This document shows, piece by piece, positions 25,320 through 37,600 of a DNA stretch of 64,000 nt (its first letter is position 1; each line of letters starts with the position of its first letter). The DNA is taken from contig NC_068980.1 of assembly GCF_016808095.1 (NCBI RefSeq), positions 4,498,501 to 4,562,500 of the forward strand, in the 5' to 3' direction. The stretch is from Vigna angularis. Taxonomy: Eukaryota > Streptophyta > Magnoliopsida > Fabales > Fabaceae. A program made the position numbers and the translations under genes. The notes under the pieces were generated by a model. That model was given only the letters and a program-made list of their open reading frames with translations, made no database searches and was not told the DNA's origin.

Positions 25320-26414
25320 ATGGATAGGGGGGAAGGAGTGAATGATGGTTTTTCTGGACCTGGACCAAATGATTCGCTTCTCCCTGGTCTGATTGATGAT
25401 GTTGCCTTGAATTGTCTTGCCTGGGTTAGTGGATCCGATTACACCTCACTATCGTGTATTAATAAAAGGTTCAATAAATTGATCAGTAGTGGGTATCTAT
25501 ATGGGTTGAGGAAACAATTGAAGGCTGTGGAACATTTGGTGTATATGGTTTGTGATCCGAGAGGATGGGTGGCATTTGACCCCAAAGTAAACAAGTGGAT
25601 GTCATTACCTAAGATACCTTGTGATGAGTGCTTTAACCATGCAGACAAGGAGTCCTTGGCCGTGGGCTGCGAACTGTTAGTCTTTGGTCGGGAAATGATG
25701 GAGTTTGCCATTTGGAAATATAGCATGGTTTGCCGTGGCTGGGTGAAGTGCCAAGGAATGAACCAACCTCGCTGTTTGTTTGGATCTAGTAGTCTTGGTT
25801 CAATTGCTATTATTGCTGGAGGAAGTGATAAGTATGGAAATGTTCTAAAATCAGCTGAGTTGTATGACTCTTCATCAGGTATGTGGGAGCTTTTACCGAG
25901 CATGCACACTCCACGTAGATTGTGTTCTGGTTTTTTTATGGATGGCAAATTCTACGTGATTGGTGGAATGTCGAGTATAACCGTTTCATTAACTTGTGGA
26001 GAGGAATATGATCTTAAGACAAGGAATTGGCGGAAAATAGAGGGTATGTATCCATATGTTAACGAGGGTGTTCAGGCACCGCCACTTGTGGCGGTTGTGG
26101 ATAATCAGCTATACGCAGTTGAGCATGTAACTAACATGGTGAAGAAATATGACAAGGACAAGAACACCTGGAATGAGTTGGGGAGGCTTCCAGTCCGGGC
26201 AGATTCATCTAATGGTTGGGGGTTAGCTTTCAAGGCCTGTGGAGAGCAACTTTTGGTTGTGGGTGGACAAAGGGGTCCAGAAGGTGAAGCAATTGTGCTG
26301 AGTTCATGGTGTCCCAAGTCAGGGGTCAGGAATGGCACCATAGATTGGCAGGTACTTGGTGTGAAGGAAAACGTCGGGGTTTTCGTGTATAATTGTGCTG
26401 TAATGGGTTGTTGA
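25320..26414 (+). CDS. F-box/kelch-repeat protein, SKIP11/At1g74510/At1g26930 type
   Basis: Single coding exon, 364 residues from the ATG at 25320. The frame stays open to an upstream ATG at 25245, but an intron acceptor (TTCTTTGCAG) ends at 25280, so that ATG is probably intronic. The F-box lies at about residues 18-68 ([19 protein letters not shown] ... [10 protein letters not shown]) and should bind SKP1/ASK in an SCF ubiquitin ligase. Kelch repeats follow (about 150-300), with [47 protein letters not shown] and [14 protein letters not shown]. The C-terminus VYNCAVMGC is diagnostic of this subfamily. The N-terminal acidic extension seen in some relatives is short here. The substrate is unknown. 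It is transcribed in isolation; the nearest live genes are about 12 and 18 kb away. Confidence 0.93.
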   Translation: MDRGEGVNDGFSGPGPNDSLLPGLIDDVALNCLAWVSGSDYTSLSCINKRFNKLISSGYLYGLRKQLKAVEHLVYMVCDPRGWVAFDPKVNKWMSLPKIPCDECFNHADKESLAVGCELLVFGREMMEFAIWKYSMVCRGWVKCQGMNQPRCLFGSSSLGSIAIIAGGSDKYGNVLKSAELYDSSSGMWELLPSMHTPRRLCSGFFMDGKFYVIGGMSSITVSLTCGEEYDLKTRNWRKIEGMYPYVNEGVQAPPLVAVVDNQLYAVEHVTNMVKKYDKDKNTWNELGRLPVRADSSNGWGLAFKACGEQLLVVGGQRGPEGEAIVLSSWCPKSGVRNGTIDWQVLGVKENVGVFVYNCAVMGC

Positions 26415-28950
26415 GATAATTTTAGATTGACTCAACAGAGGATGCTGGTATCCACAATCTGACTTAGCCTTGAAGGGTGCCTCCATGTTCAATCACCTCA
26501 TTTACTGAGTTAATTGTTGCAGGGATAGCTTTCCAAATTTGGTTTCTTTCTTTTTAACATGGTTTATTTGGATGTATTTCTCACATTCCTGGTCCATAAT
26601 TCTAAATTGCTTTTCAGATTACTGAGTAGGCTTACATAGATATGTTCTGTTATCTTTTTTAGCCAAATATGTAAACCAATAAATGAAAGATTTTCATTGT
26701 TTAATGTTCATTGCTTGCTGCTTCAATCATGTTGTATATATATAGTATGTTTGTCACAATCTGTGCCCGTCGTGATGACTAGAGAAATCTAGTGTGTTGT
26801 GGGGGAAGGGTTTGTCAAATTGTTTTGTCTGACCAGAGTTTTATGAGTTTAGTTTCTCTGGGACTGTAGGCTGTAGCCAAGGTGCTCAGAAAAGGTGAAA
26901 TGAGAGAGACCGGTGCTAATATTTTGCTCACCAATCTATCACCACATTTGGCTCAAAATTTGAATGTTGCATTTGAAGCATAGCTGAAAACAAAGTTACC
27001 AGCTATTTTGATATCATTTTCTTGGTGCTACCTTTTTGTGTAGCATGAAAACGAGGTCCCCTCATGTCTATAATCAATCTGTTCCTGCTCCTTGTTTATC
27101 CCTCCAGCTGTACTTCCTGAATTAAGGTATAGTTTTCTTCTACCCATTTATGTGGTGTGAACTTAATCAACAATGTGACGTTAAAATGATTTGTCTTCTC
27201 AAGCCTTGGAAGATTAATTGGGACCATGCTTCGTTACTCTATTTGATCCCTTTGTCCTCAGCGTTAGTAACCCTTTATTTAATGCTTCACACTCCTTAGT
27301 ACATCCTGTACACTCTTCATCATCAATTTGATGTTGAGATCAATACATTGTTTGACCTCTTTCCCCGCCAACCAACTACGTCATTTTGTGAATCATCAAA
27401 CAGCCTCAGCTCAATCCCCACTTTATTTATTCATTAATCATACTTCCACACTTTTCTTTACTGTAACTCATTCTTTATCCTTATTTTCATTCACACTGTA
27501 TGACAGCAGTCAGTTAAAGAATGCGATTCATTTTAGTTATCACTATTTTTTGAGAATGGAATCTCCTTACTTTTACTCTAAAGAACTAAAATTTCCCTCC
27601 ACTCAATTTTGTACCCAGTTTTCTATTGGACAACTTTGCGTGTGTGAATAAATTGCTCACTGTTTCCAGTAAGTGATTTGGAATCCTGTTCTATAAAATG
27701 ACGATGATGCAACTTACTCCATATATCATATTAATCCAATTCCTTTTATTTTAAAGAGACAAGTATTGAAGTGATTATCTGTTTTATTTTTGTTAGATTT
27801 AACTATTATTTTGCTTATTTTATTCTATTTTAGGTTATAAAAAAAGGCAAATTAAGGATTGCAATGAATCAAGAAGTATTAGGAATCTTAGATGAAATTG
27901 AATAAAGATTAGTTCAGACACTTAAATGCAGTTCTTTAATGTTCAGGTTATTCATTTCATTTGTGCTCATCAAAATAACAAATCATTCATGTTCTACTCA
28001 AGATAACAACTCCAAATATGTTATTGTCCTTATTTATATGTTGACGTCTCGATCTCTATTTTAATATTCTTATTGTTTCGAGATTCTAAATTTTTTCCTT
28101 CTAAATTCATATTAATTTGAATGGAACCTCCTTCATAGACCAAATTCTTGATTTTTAATAATTCATTTAATTTTTTTCAATTAGTGCACAACTAATAGTT
28201 GTGCATGATATGAGGTTATTGAATGTGAATTTTTTTTTTAAATATGTATTGGAAATATTTATCTAAACTCTCAATGAAGGTTTTTTCTTCTATAACATTA
28301 TTGTTTGTTTTTAATTTCAATTACTATTCTCTCGAATAAATTAAGACAAAATCTTTCACCAGTTGATTTTTTTATAACTGTTTTAATAAATTGAGGTAGT
28401 CACTCTTTAATTCTTAAGAACATTATGGTGTTTTATTGTTTATCAAGTTCTTGCACTTGTCTATTCTGTGCAGTTGTGATTCCATTTTACTTATGAACTA
28501 TTTTATAAGAACTGGGGTTGGCCCAAAAATAAGAAGCCCAATTATTTGGAATTAAAATTATTATGGAGAATTACCTAATATAGCTCCACCATCCATAGTA
28601 AATATACTATTTAAATGGACAAGTCAACTTTCAACAGTACCTATTTGTTCGCTAATTCATAGGAATTTCTAAAGTTACGAGATAAGAGAATAAAAATTAT
28701 ATAATAGGTGATTAAATGAGTAATTATAAATACGATTACTCTTTATATAATGAAAAAATATTGACAGACACAAAAAAGTTTGTATTGGCATTTACAATAG
28801 AAAGAGAATAAAAATAATAAATTTATAGGTTATATAGTGTGATAAGATAAGAAAAATAAAATGAAAAAACAGGTGTGTAACATATTAAATAAAATTAAGG
28901 TACATGGCACATGTATATGAATGTGTATGATTGTTTCTTTGTAATTTATC
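26415..28950. other. 3' UTR of the F-box gene, then intergenic DNA
   Basis: The 3' UTR probably ends near 26710 (AATAAATGAAAG at about 26680). Beyond it the sequence is less AT-rich until about 27650 and contains a 107-codon plus frame (27328-27651) with no motif. 27.7-28.95 kb is AT-rich. No gene is supported. Confidence 0.55.
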
Positions 28951-29930
28951 GCTCTTCCTCTTCTCTAGTTATGTTCCCTTACTAGCGCGTTACACAGTTA
29001 TAAAGTAATACTATAATTTGGCCACAAATTTTCGATAGTTCAAAGCAAGAAAGGAGATGCTAAAAAAGAAGCAAACGAAACGAGAAATATCGGAAGCCGG
29101 AGAAGGAGGCGGCGCCACCAACAAGGGAAAGACAAAAACAACTATTTTTCAACTCGCTCTCATTATCACCACCCTAGATCCTTTCCACTACCACATTACG
29201 TTTACCACAGCAAAACTGTCATCGTCAAGAATGATGCCATTAATATTCGGAAGGAAAGTCTTTGCATGGAGCTTGATGTGACCAACCCTTGTCGTTTTTT
29301 TTTCTCACTTTCACCCTTGATGCCACAGCTCCTGGATGGTAATGGCTCCCCCGACTTCATTCCTTCAACCCAATTTCTCTTTTTTTACTTACCCTAGATT
29401 CAAATGTTGGAGGTTTTGATCTTTCTTTTAATGCTACGCCAGGAAATGAATCTGAAGTCTCAAGCGTTGTTTTAGTCTTTTAAACTTTACGTTCATGATT
29501 GCATCTAAATTAATTCATCTTGGTTAGAGAATTCGGTTCTGATAGATTTTCACTGTGCGTATCTGATATGATCCATAATCGAAATATGATTTCAAGATCC
29601 ATTCTTTTCAGGAAAAATGATAAATTTGAGTACCATGTAAAGAAAAAGAACAAAAAAGAACCGATCTTTTCGAACTACTTTCGCTAGGATTGAGAAGAAA
29701 GAGATGGGTGAGTAGAAGATCCAAGTAATGAAAGAGGTTATGTGCGACAACAGTGCGCAGTATGATCTGTTTGGAGATATATGAAATATATGGTGGTGAC
29801 CATAAATCTGGTGAAAACTATGTAATTTCTTTGTCGAAACCATAGCTGTGCTTTGCAGACACGTTTATTCATTATGCTCTTATCTTGCACCTTATTGTTC
29901 TACTTAGTTTTAATTCGGTGATTATTTTTT
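28951..29930. other. Gene-like but unassigned island
   Basis: GC content rises locally. A plus frame at 29057-29281 starts with a lysine-rich stretch (MLKKKQTKREISEAGEGGG), followed by CT-rich and T-rich sequence that resembles a plant leader plus first intron. No domain is recognised and no downstream exons were found before the fold-back repeat at 29.95 kb. It could be the orphaned 5' end of a gene or a retained promoter. Confidence 0.3.
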
Positions 29931-29957
29931 TGATGTTTAAGTTGTTATGCTACGTTT

Positions 29958-30675
29958 GGATTCGATTCGATTTTGATGTGTTCGATTGATTGGGTTAGGA
30001 ATGGTTCGGTTCGTTTGAATTTGGTTGGGTTCGATTGGGTTTAGTTAACTTCGATTGAGTTCAGTTGGGTTGGGCTCGATATAGTTGGATTAGGTTGAGT
30101 TCGGTTCGGTTCCTTCGTTGCCCTTCACTTCACTTCAAAATCATGGTGTAGAGTAAGTCTCCCTTATTCAACACAACTCATCCCAACACAACCTAACCGA
30201 ACGCAATCGAACCTAAGCCAATCCAACCGAATCCAATCTAACCGATCCTAACTGAATCCAATCGAACCAAACCCAACTCAACCTAATCGAACCCAACTAA
30301 CCCCAACCTAACCCAGCTGAATCCAACTAACTGAAACCAATCAAATGAACCTAATTGAATGCAATCGAACCCAACTCATCCGAACCCGATCTTACAAAAC
30401 CAAATCCAACCCAACTGAACATAACCCAACCCAACCGCACCCAACCAAATCCAACCCAACCGAACCCATCACAACCCAACCGAACCCAACACAACCCAAC
30501 CGAACTCAACCCAACCCAACCCAACCGAATCCAACCGAACTGAACTCAACCCAACTGAACCCTATCGACCCCAACCCAACCGAACTCAACCCAACCCAAC
30601 CGCATCCAACCGAACCAAATCCAACTAAACCCAACTGAACCCAACTCAATCCAACTTAACCCAACGAACCCAACT
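29958..30675. repeat. Fold-back of degenerate pentanucleotide repeats
   Basis: The left arm (about 29958-30115) is T/G-rich with GGTTCGGTT, GGTTGGGTTCGATTGGG units. After a spacer of about 50 bases, the right arm (about 30166-30675) is its complement in style: AACCCAACCGAACC units, a degenerate (AACCN)n pentamer array. The two arms can pair, so this is an imperfect palindrome. The right arm runs straight into LTR copy C. The PTQPNPTQPN-like frames through it are a by-product of the 5-bp period, not a gene. Confidence 0.85.
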
Positions 30676-30679
30676 CAGA

Positions 30680-32405
30680 CTATGACAAGTTTTGCATTTT
30701 TAGTGGTAGAACAACTGACCCATCCCAAGCTACCACACAAGACTAGTCCGTCTACCACATATGGACAAAGAACATCAAACAATAGACTAAGACCTCCTAT
30801 TACTCCTCACCACATAATCCCCTCATGTATCTGAAATGAAGTGATTATTGGAGTGTTAGGATAACTTCCAATGTTGAGTCCTTACATCAATACATCACTC
30901 TACTTGAAACCACCATTAAGAATTTCACCATAGAAATTCTTTTCAAACTACACTTTAATTCAATCACTCATTCATAAACCATCTAAAAATTCCATATAAT
31001 ATACCAAACACACTTTAAAGTATCAATGTAATTATCATTCATAAGAAAATAAGAGAAAAGAACACATAACTCAAAACTTACAGGGTGCTCAGCGCCAGAA
31101 CCTTGGTGCTCAACGCTGACCTACTCGCCCAACGAGTAGCTCTCTATCTCCCAATGAAAGCGCAAATAGAGAGCTTCCCCAGCCTAGCGAGAAGTCTCTC
31201 TTAACCTTTGTAACACATTGCCACTTCTCTCTATTAACTTGCCCAGCGAACTTGTACTTGTCCAACTAGTCTGACGAATTTTATAGAACATTAATTTTGC
31301 AGAATTTACATCTCTAAACCTCACATGTTCTAACTCCTATACCTCCATATATGCCTACAATTCTCCTTTATTATTCTAAACCTTATAGTTAACTAATCCC
31401 AGTGTTTATAACTACCCCTAAATGCTATAAGCCTTATTTTCTCACAAGTTTCTAACTCAAACAACTAAACATCATTTATAAACTTAAAAGTTCATTCTTA
31501 CTCATTCCTAATAACAATTTGGTGAACTTAACCTCTAAACAAGTTACAAATAGTCCATCAACAAACTTTAAACCTCTGGATTCTAAATTCCACTATCTCA
31601 AAATTTCACCTATCAAAACTCCTATATAGCACTAAACTATCCTACAAGTCTTACCGATTCATAATTTCTCAATTTACCATCATCTTTTTGGTTATCTAAG
31701 GACTTATACAAGTTTTAAATGACCCTAAACCAAATGTCAAACATCAGTTATCACTCCAAAGTTGTTCCTCTAGAAATTCACCTATTAAAACCTCAATTTA
31801 GACTATAAATCATCCCAACAACACTCTCTATTTCCTACTTTCAACTCTACATCATATTTGTACCTATAGAACTTCAAAAAACAACACCAAAAGTTCACAC
31901 CATTATCAACTCAGGAGTATACATCGAAATATTCATAAATAGGCAATTATCCACTCATCAATATACAACTTCACATAACATGCATTTCAATTAAAATCAT
32001 ATTCAACCAAGTATAAATTTCATTACCTATCAAACACAATTTCATGCTTCTCATACAAAATTAAAGCGAATATTAATTTCCTTTACCTAACAAATGACTA
32101 AATGGCTTTAGGAAGCCTAAAGCTTCAAATGAACATGAAGTTCTATTCCTACGAACCACAAAAACACAATCAAGGTATATCGTTATAACCACTGATCAAC
32201 AGGGAGTCTTATAGAAGACTCAAACTCAACATGCAAAACAAAAAAGACTAGCATGTAAAAAAAAAACTAAACTATTTATTTTAAAATAATGAAATTATTT
32301 CTTAACAAAACTATTTATATTAAAACCTTTCAATATTAAAATATTTGAGTCTTATTATTTTTAAACCACTATCACTTCTAAAATATCATTTCCTAGGTTT
32401 TTACA
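30680..32405 (-). mobile_element. LTR copy C of the same family, 3' end missing or replaced
   Basis: On the minus strand it begins TGTAAAAACCTAGG (at 32405). It carries the conserved block (about 30720-30900), the GTGCTCAGCGCC-like segment (about 31085-31260) and, near its 5' part, wording shared with copy B (TTTTGGTTATCTAAGGACTT at 31686 and 16570; CCACTGATCAACA at 32189 and 17090). Where the LTR end should be, the pentamer fold-back is found instead, so no left-hand target duplication can be matched to AAATT (32406-32410). Confidence 0.62.
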
Positions 32406-32410
32406 AAATT

Positions 32411-33110
32411 AAATACTTAAAATATATATTATTATTTATCTATATTTAAATATTTTTTTACTTATTTTTTAAAAAGTTAAGTGGCTCTACGTGGAAAGAA
32501 AAATATTTTATTTCTTTTACAAATTAATTTATTTTTTTCTATAAACTATTTGTTTTATTATTCCCGGGTATATAGTTGATCTACACTCCTTATTAGGAAA
32601 GGGAAAAAATGTCACTTAGAGAAAAGATTTTGTTAAATGTTGTGAGTTAGGCTTTTATATTTTAGATAAAAATATTTATTGAGAAAAATAATTGATGATT
32701 TATATCAAATGTAATGGAAAATGAATTATAATTTATAAATCATTTTGGAAGTATATTTTTTAATTTAAAAATACATTTTTAAATATATATATTTCTTCCT
32801 AAAAGACTGGTGTACCCACTTAAAAGCACCGTAAGAGGGAAAAATATTATGACAAAGCCTTCCAAACATTTTGCTCTTCAAAGATTCAATACATTAGACA
32901 CCAATGATTGTGGAGAAGTATCCTCCTCTTCATGTCTTGTTTCTCTCTTACCTAAATTTCTTTAACCACCAACATCATTAATTAAGTTATTGCAGTTATT
33001 CTAATCAGACATTCTGTGTTCCTTAATTTGTTAATCTTTGTACCATCATATTGGTTTCATTTGTCTTCATCATCACGGTGTTACCTCAATGGGTTAAATG
33101 TGTTTAATTG
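32411..33110. other. AT-rich spacer and possible old promoter of the NET2-like pseudogene
   Basis: No coding signal. From about 32815 the base composition is less extreme and runs up to the pseudogene's start codon, so it may retain the ancestral promoter and leader. Confidence 0.4.
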
Positions 33111-33120
33111 TTATAGAAAA

Positions 33121-34017
33121 ATGTTGCAAAGAGTCACAACCAATGCATATTCATGGTGGTAGGAAAGCCAGGACAAAACAATCCAAATAGCTGGAGCAAA
33201 GTCTCCAAGGTATGTATATCTCTGTAAGAATTATATAGCTTCATGGTTTTCTCTCTTGGTTTTCAATCATCTATCATTAATTCGATCAAAACATTTTCTT
33301 TTTCTTCAACATTTATAGGAAATTTTATAATATTCACGTTTTCTTTATTTGTTCTAAGATGGCAAGGTTGTCAACTTTCTTAAACATGACGCATTTCCTT
33401 CCACTTTCAAACACTTTGCCCCCTTTATAGATTTTCACCATTTTCTGAAAAGCTTAGAAAAATTAAGAAAAATGATTGTAATGTGAAACAATAAAAACAC
33501 TACAATGGACTGATTCATATATATACATTGATGGCAGAAATATACAAACCATAATCACATAACTCTCGCAACTCCAACCCACATTTCTTGTAGCATTACT
33601 TTGTAAAATAATAAACTTGGGTTGGAAAAATAACTCTGCCAATATGCATACAAAAGTTCAATAGATATGGAGGATGTGGTGCCTTTAACCCTCAAAATTA
33701 TTCGTAATGAAGAGTCATTTTCCCAAACGGCACAAATGTACTACACGAAAAGACCACAGGTTATAGGTTATGTAGAAGAAGTCTTTCGAGCATGCATTGG
33801 CAAAGAGATATGATCATATATCAAATGAACTCCGAAGTGTCAACCCCATTATTGCCTGTGTTTTTTCCGGAACAAGTCCATTATAGAATACATTAGGACG
33901 ATGGTGAAGAAACTTTTTAGTGGAACAAAGTCATCATCTAAAGACCCTCATAATCAAACACCAAAAGAAGGCCTTCCTAAGCCTCCAAATATCTTAACCT
34001 TGAATGGAAGATTTTAA
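33121..34017 (+). pseudogene. NET2/KIP1-like (NAB domain) actin-binding pseudogene, 5' fragment
   Basis: Exon 1 (33121-33209) starts MLQRVTTNAYSWW, the classic start of plant NETWORKED 2 proteins, then hits TAG where the third Trp of SWWW is expected. A frame change restores RTKQSK, a second TAG replaces the Trp of KWLEQ, and LEQSLQ leads to a valid donor (GTATGT). Exon 2 (33665 on) continues DMEDVVPLTLKIIRNEESF ... QMYYTKRPQVIGYVEEVFRA, shifts frame before LAKRYDHISNELRSVNPIIA, and shifts again at FPEQV. It ends in a TPKEGLPKPP-like piece near 34000. The NAB domain binds F-actin in functional relatives, which also have long coiled coils; these are absent. Gene structure with the intron is kept, so this is a decayed duplicate rather than a processed copy. 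Confidence 0.85.
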
Positions 34018-34184
34018 TAATTTCAAGAAATTGAAATACATTATTTATATTACTTATTGAACTTTTTTTTCTATTTTAAAAAGTTTATTTGTATGAAAAA
34101 ATTGAAATATATTAGATTTTTTTTTGGATAAAACAATTTTTTTAAGACAAAATATTATCTTAGAAGAATTTAGATAATTCAAAT

Positions 34185-35415
34185 CTACCATTGACTTAGC
34201 TTGACCTTTGACTCGAGCATACTCGTTCTTATTTTTAGCGCAAGATGACTTGTCTTGACTTTTGGTTTGAGAACTTTGATCCAAGTTAGCTTGTTTCAAC
34301 CTTTGATTTGAACTTACTCATCTTGAACTTCGACCTATACCAACTGGTCTCAACATTCAGTCTAGATTGAATTGTCTCAACATTCGACCCGAGACAAGTC
34401 GTCCCAACTTTGGCTCGAGTCGACTCCTCTTGACTTTCATCTAAGGATGACTCGCCTTTACCTAAATCCCAAATTGACCTGTTTTGACCTTTGACATGTG
34501 TCGATCCATCTCAACTTTCGGTATGGGTCTAGTCATCTCAACCTTCAATCTAGCTGATTATCTCGACTTTTGATCATGGTTGTCTTAGGTTGTCATTCAT
34601 TCTGAGCTGAATCGGCTCAAGCTTCGGCTTGAACCGAATTGGCTTCAGCTTTGGCCTGCGAAGAATAAGCTTAATTGACTTACCTAACCTATGGCCTAAT
34701 TTAACTTATATCGACCTTTGATCCATACCGACTTGTCTCGAACTTTGGTTGGATTCGACTCGACTCGACCTTGAACCTATATTAACTCAACTCGACCTTC
34801 GACCTAACCCCGTTAGCCTGAGTCAAATTGACTCAACCTTCCAGTTGGGCCTTATTCGACTAACCTTCAGCCTGGTCAAACTCAACACAGGTAGACTCAG
34901 CTCAACCATTGGTTCGAACCAATTTAGCTCAACCCTCAACTAAGACTGACTCATATCGACCTTCTGTCTTGTTGAACCGTCTCAACATTCAACATTTGTC
35001 AACACATCTCGACCTTCGGGCTGGGTGTAGTCGTCTCAACCTTTGACCCTACCAAATCGTCTTGATCTTTGGCCATGACCAACTCAGTTCGTGCTTTATC
35101 CTAGGTCCAATAGGCTTGACCTTTGGCTCGGGTCGAATTGGTTCAACCTTTGGCTTATGCTAAATTGGCTTGACCTTTGGCATTCACCGACTCATCTCGA
35201 CATTCGCCCTCGTCTGAACCTTTAGTCCATGTCAATCCTTCTCAACCTTCGACTTGGACCAGTTCTTCTTGAATTTCGGTTTGAGCAGAATCGATTGAAC
35301 TTTTATCCCAAGCTAACTTTGTTGAGTCTTCAGTCTGAACTAACTCGACTGAGCCTTCTGTCTAAGCTAACTCAATCAAGCCTTCAACTTAAGCCCCGTA
35401 GTTCGACCTTTGTGA
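34185..35415 (+). repeat. Degenerate 27-bp minisatellite, about 45 units
   Basis: The unit is about 27 bp with core TCTCGACCTTTGGCCT preceded by GACTCG and followed by GGGTC or a similar block. Units differ by many substitutions and some small indels. Because 27 is divisible by 3, several frames stay open and give 9-residue periodic peptides (for example LTRLSLLSK/LTQSSLQLK), but no single long frame exists. It begins about 170 bp after the NET2-like pseudogene ends. Confidence 0.85.
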
Positions 35416-35780
35416 GTAGAGTGAAAAGGAGTAAAATTTCAAATTCTTATATTTTATAGGGTATTTGAAATTCTTCTATTTTATTCATTTGAAATACCTT
35501 CCAAAATTTCTTAAATTTCAATTTTTTTCTAATTATTTTATCCAAACAAGTCATTTTAGTGTGAATAATTTTAAAATTTTTAAATAAATGAATTACATTT
35601 CTAAATTATCTTTTCCAAACAAAACATAAAGGATTTTAAAAGTATGTCTCAACACAACCACAATATTCACTATCAATAATCACACGTGTAACCTGATCAA
35701 ATTCTTCATAAATATGCATCAATGCATATTTAAATACAAATCAATGCAATCTTTTATAAAAATTCACATTGAAAGTATCA
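35416..35780. other. AT-rich spacer
   Basis: Nothing recognised between the minisatellite and the decayed transposase. Confidence 0.5.
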
Positions 35781-37000
35781 CGTAGGCTCTTATCAAAGGT
35801 TCATTTCATTATGTTGTAGTCTTATGGTATTTTTTTTATTGTGTCCTAATACATATACATTTTGAAATACTAGCTTCAAATTCTAATCTAACAAATTCAA
35901 CCTTGCATATTATAAAACAATAAATAATGTAGAACCTAGTTTGACATGTGTATTAAGAAGAATTAATGAACACATACAAACATACCTATTTAATATTATA
36001 TTGTCCAAATGCCCATAATGTCTGTCCATGCCTCAACAATTTTTTCCTTGTATGCAATTATTCATATACTACTCATATATTAAACATATGATGGTTATGA
36101 GTGAACAAACAACTTCAAAACATTTCAAACACCCCCATAAATGCATCAAAATTTAATTAATCCATCACAATTGACCATCCATTCATAACAACTTTCCAAG
36201 CTTGCAAAAAATCTACTAACATTTTATATTTTGCATTAACATTCTTACTGACACTAAAGGTTGAAAGATAGAAGAAAGACAATGCTAATTGAATTTATCA
36301 AAACAAGATCCTTGTCACTAACAATGACTTAAAGGAACTTATCCAATCTTAAAAATAACATTTTAAGTATTTTAGACGTCACACCTACTATCTCAAGCAG
36401 ATAACCTATATTTGTTGAATTTGTAAGTATTTTTCATCAACAATGCAATGCTAAATGTATTTAGAAATTTAATTGAAATGATGTGTGATAAAAGAACATC
36501 TATAACAACTTATGAAGACTCATTGCACCTATTCCAAAGAATATAATTGTCAAACTCTACCAACATTATTAACTCTAATATTTTAGTTATGGATCCTCCC
36601 TTATATCTCTTGTTCGCATATTTAACATTGTAGACATGTTTTATTATTGTGACATTATTTGAGTCATTCTCTTTCAAAGTAAGTAATATATTTGTCGATT
36701 TTACTAGACTTTTAGCCATGTCAACAAACATGAAATGTTCTTTCAGTTTTAATCTTCCAAGACAAGAGCAACTAACTAATATATCTATCAATTTATGATT
36801 GTGACTCTCACATATTACCTTTAATACTCAATCTTTTTCATTGTAAATATGTTTACCTCACAATTTAAAAGGACAATCATATTTTCTTGTACAATCACTT
36901 CCAAATTATGTTTGTATTTTCTATACTTTTCACTTTTTTCACAACCTAACAAAAAAACATGTGTCTTTCGACTAGTTGTTCATTTGTTTAGTATGATCTC
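35780..37000 (-). pseudogene. Decayed Mutator-like (MULE/FAR1-type) transposase
   Basis: Read on the minus strand with several stops and frame changes. From about 36930 down: a zinc-binding piece YDCPFKL ... VICESHNHKL as in FAR1/MULE N-termini; then the open stretch 36510-36791 with FVDMAKSLVKSTNILLTLK, NNVTIIKHVYNVKYANKRYK; then, in broken frames, INSISIVFLLSFNL (36290-36240 area), YKEKIVEAWTDI (about 36030) and FVRLEFEASIS (about 35880). The order matches plant MULE transposases (N-terminal CxH segment, then the DDE region). Terminal inverted repeats were not found. It is non-functional. Confidence 0.75.
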
Positions 37001-37600
37001 AATATGAAAACTACAAAATCAAGTCTAAAAACCACCTTCCACAGATATTAAAGTAAATCATCTGTTATACCAAATACCTACACAAATATACTACAATATA
37101 GTTACATGGTTTGTCACATTTTTTTACACAAAAGGATGAAATTTTATTTACCTCTATGCGTTCTAAAAGGTCTAATGCAATCTCCTTCAATACATTCATT
37201 TTCAGATGCCACAAATTTCATTATATTATATTCTACCATCGAACAACTTTTCTACTTTATTGGATTTCCTACTCTAAAATTTGGACTCCATCTTTAGATT
37301 CAACAATCACCACTAAACTTGTTTATACAGTGATTACAAAACAACTTAATACCTTGATACTGCATTAACACAAAATAACATTCTATAATAAAAAAAATTA
37401 ATTCAGTATTAAAAGATTTTTTAATTTCACAATTCAAAACAAAAAATTAAAAAGTGAAAAAAAAAATACTCACAAAACACACAATGCAACAAAGCCACCT
37501 ACCACCTCTAAGCTCCCACAAGCTCGATGGTCAATACACAATACAACCACTCCAACACCTACAAATACCAAAATTAATTTTCAGAAGGATAGTTTTGTTA
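37001..37600. other. AT-rich spacer upstream of the kinesin gene
   Basis: May hold further unrecognised transposase remains (frames at 37106-37368 lack motifs). The kinesin promoter and leader begin somewhere after about 37600. Confidence 0.4.

Noticed and set aside
25439..25948. 169-codon antisense frame in the F-box gene
   Set aside because: Shadow of the sense coding exon; no domain.
30345..30638. PTQPNPTQPN-rich open frame resembling a proline-rich protein
   Set aside because: Produced by the 5-bp AACCN period in the fold-back; more than one frame is open and there is no signal peptide or gene context.
34908..34922. GGTTCGAACC resembling a tRNA T-loop (B box)
   Set aside because: Lies in the minisatellite as a chance palindrome; no acceptor stem, anticodon arm or A box at the right distance.
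34749..35459. Two frames with 9-residue repeats
   Set aside because: Follow from the 27-bp minisatellite; they are interrupted and in different registers, so not a protein gene as it stands.
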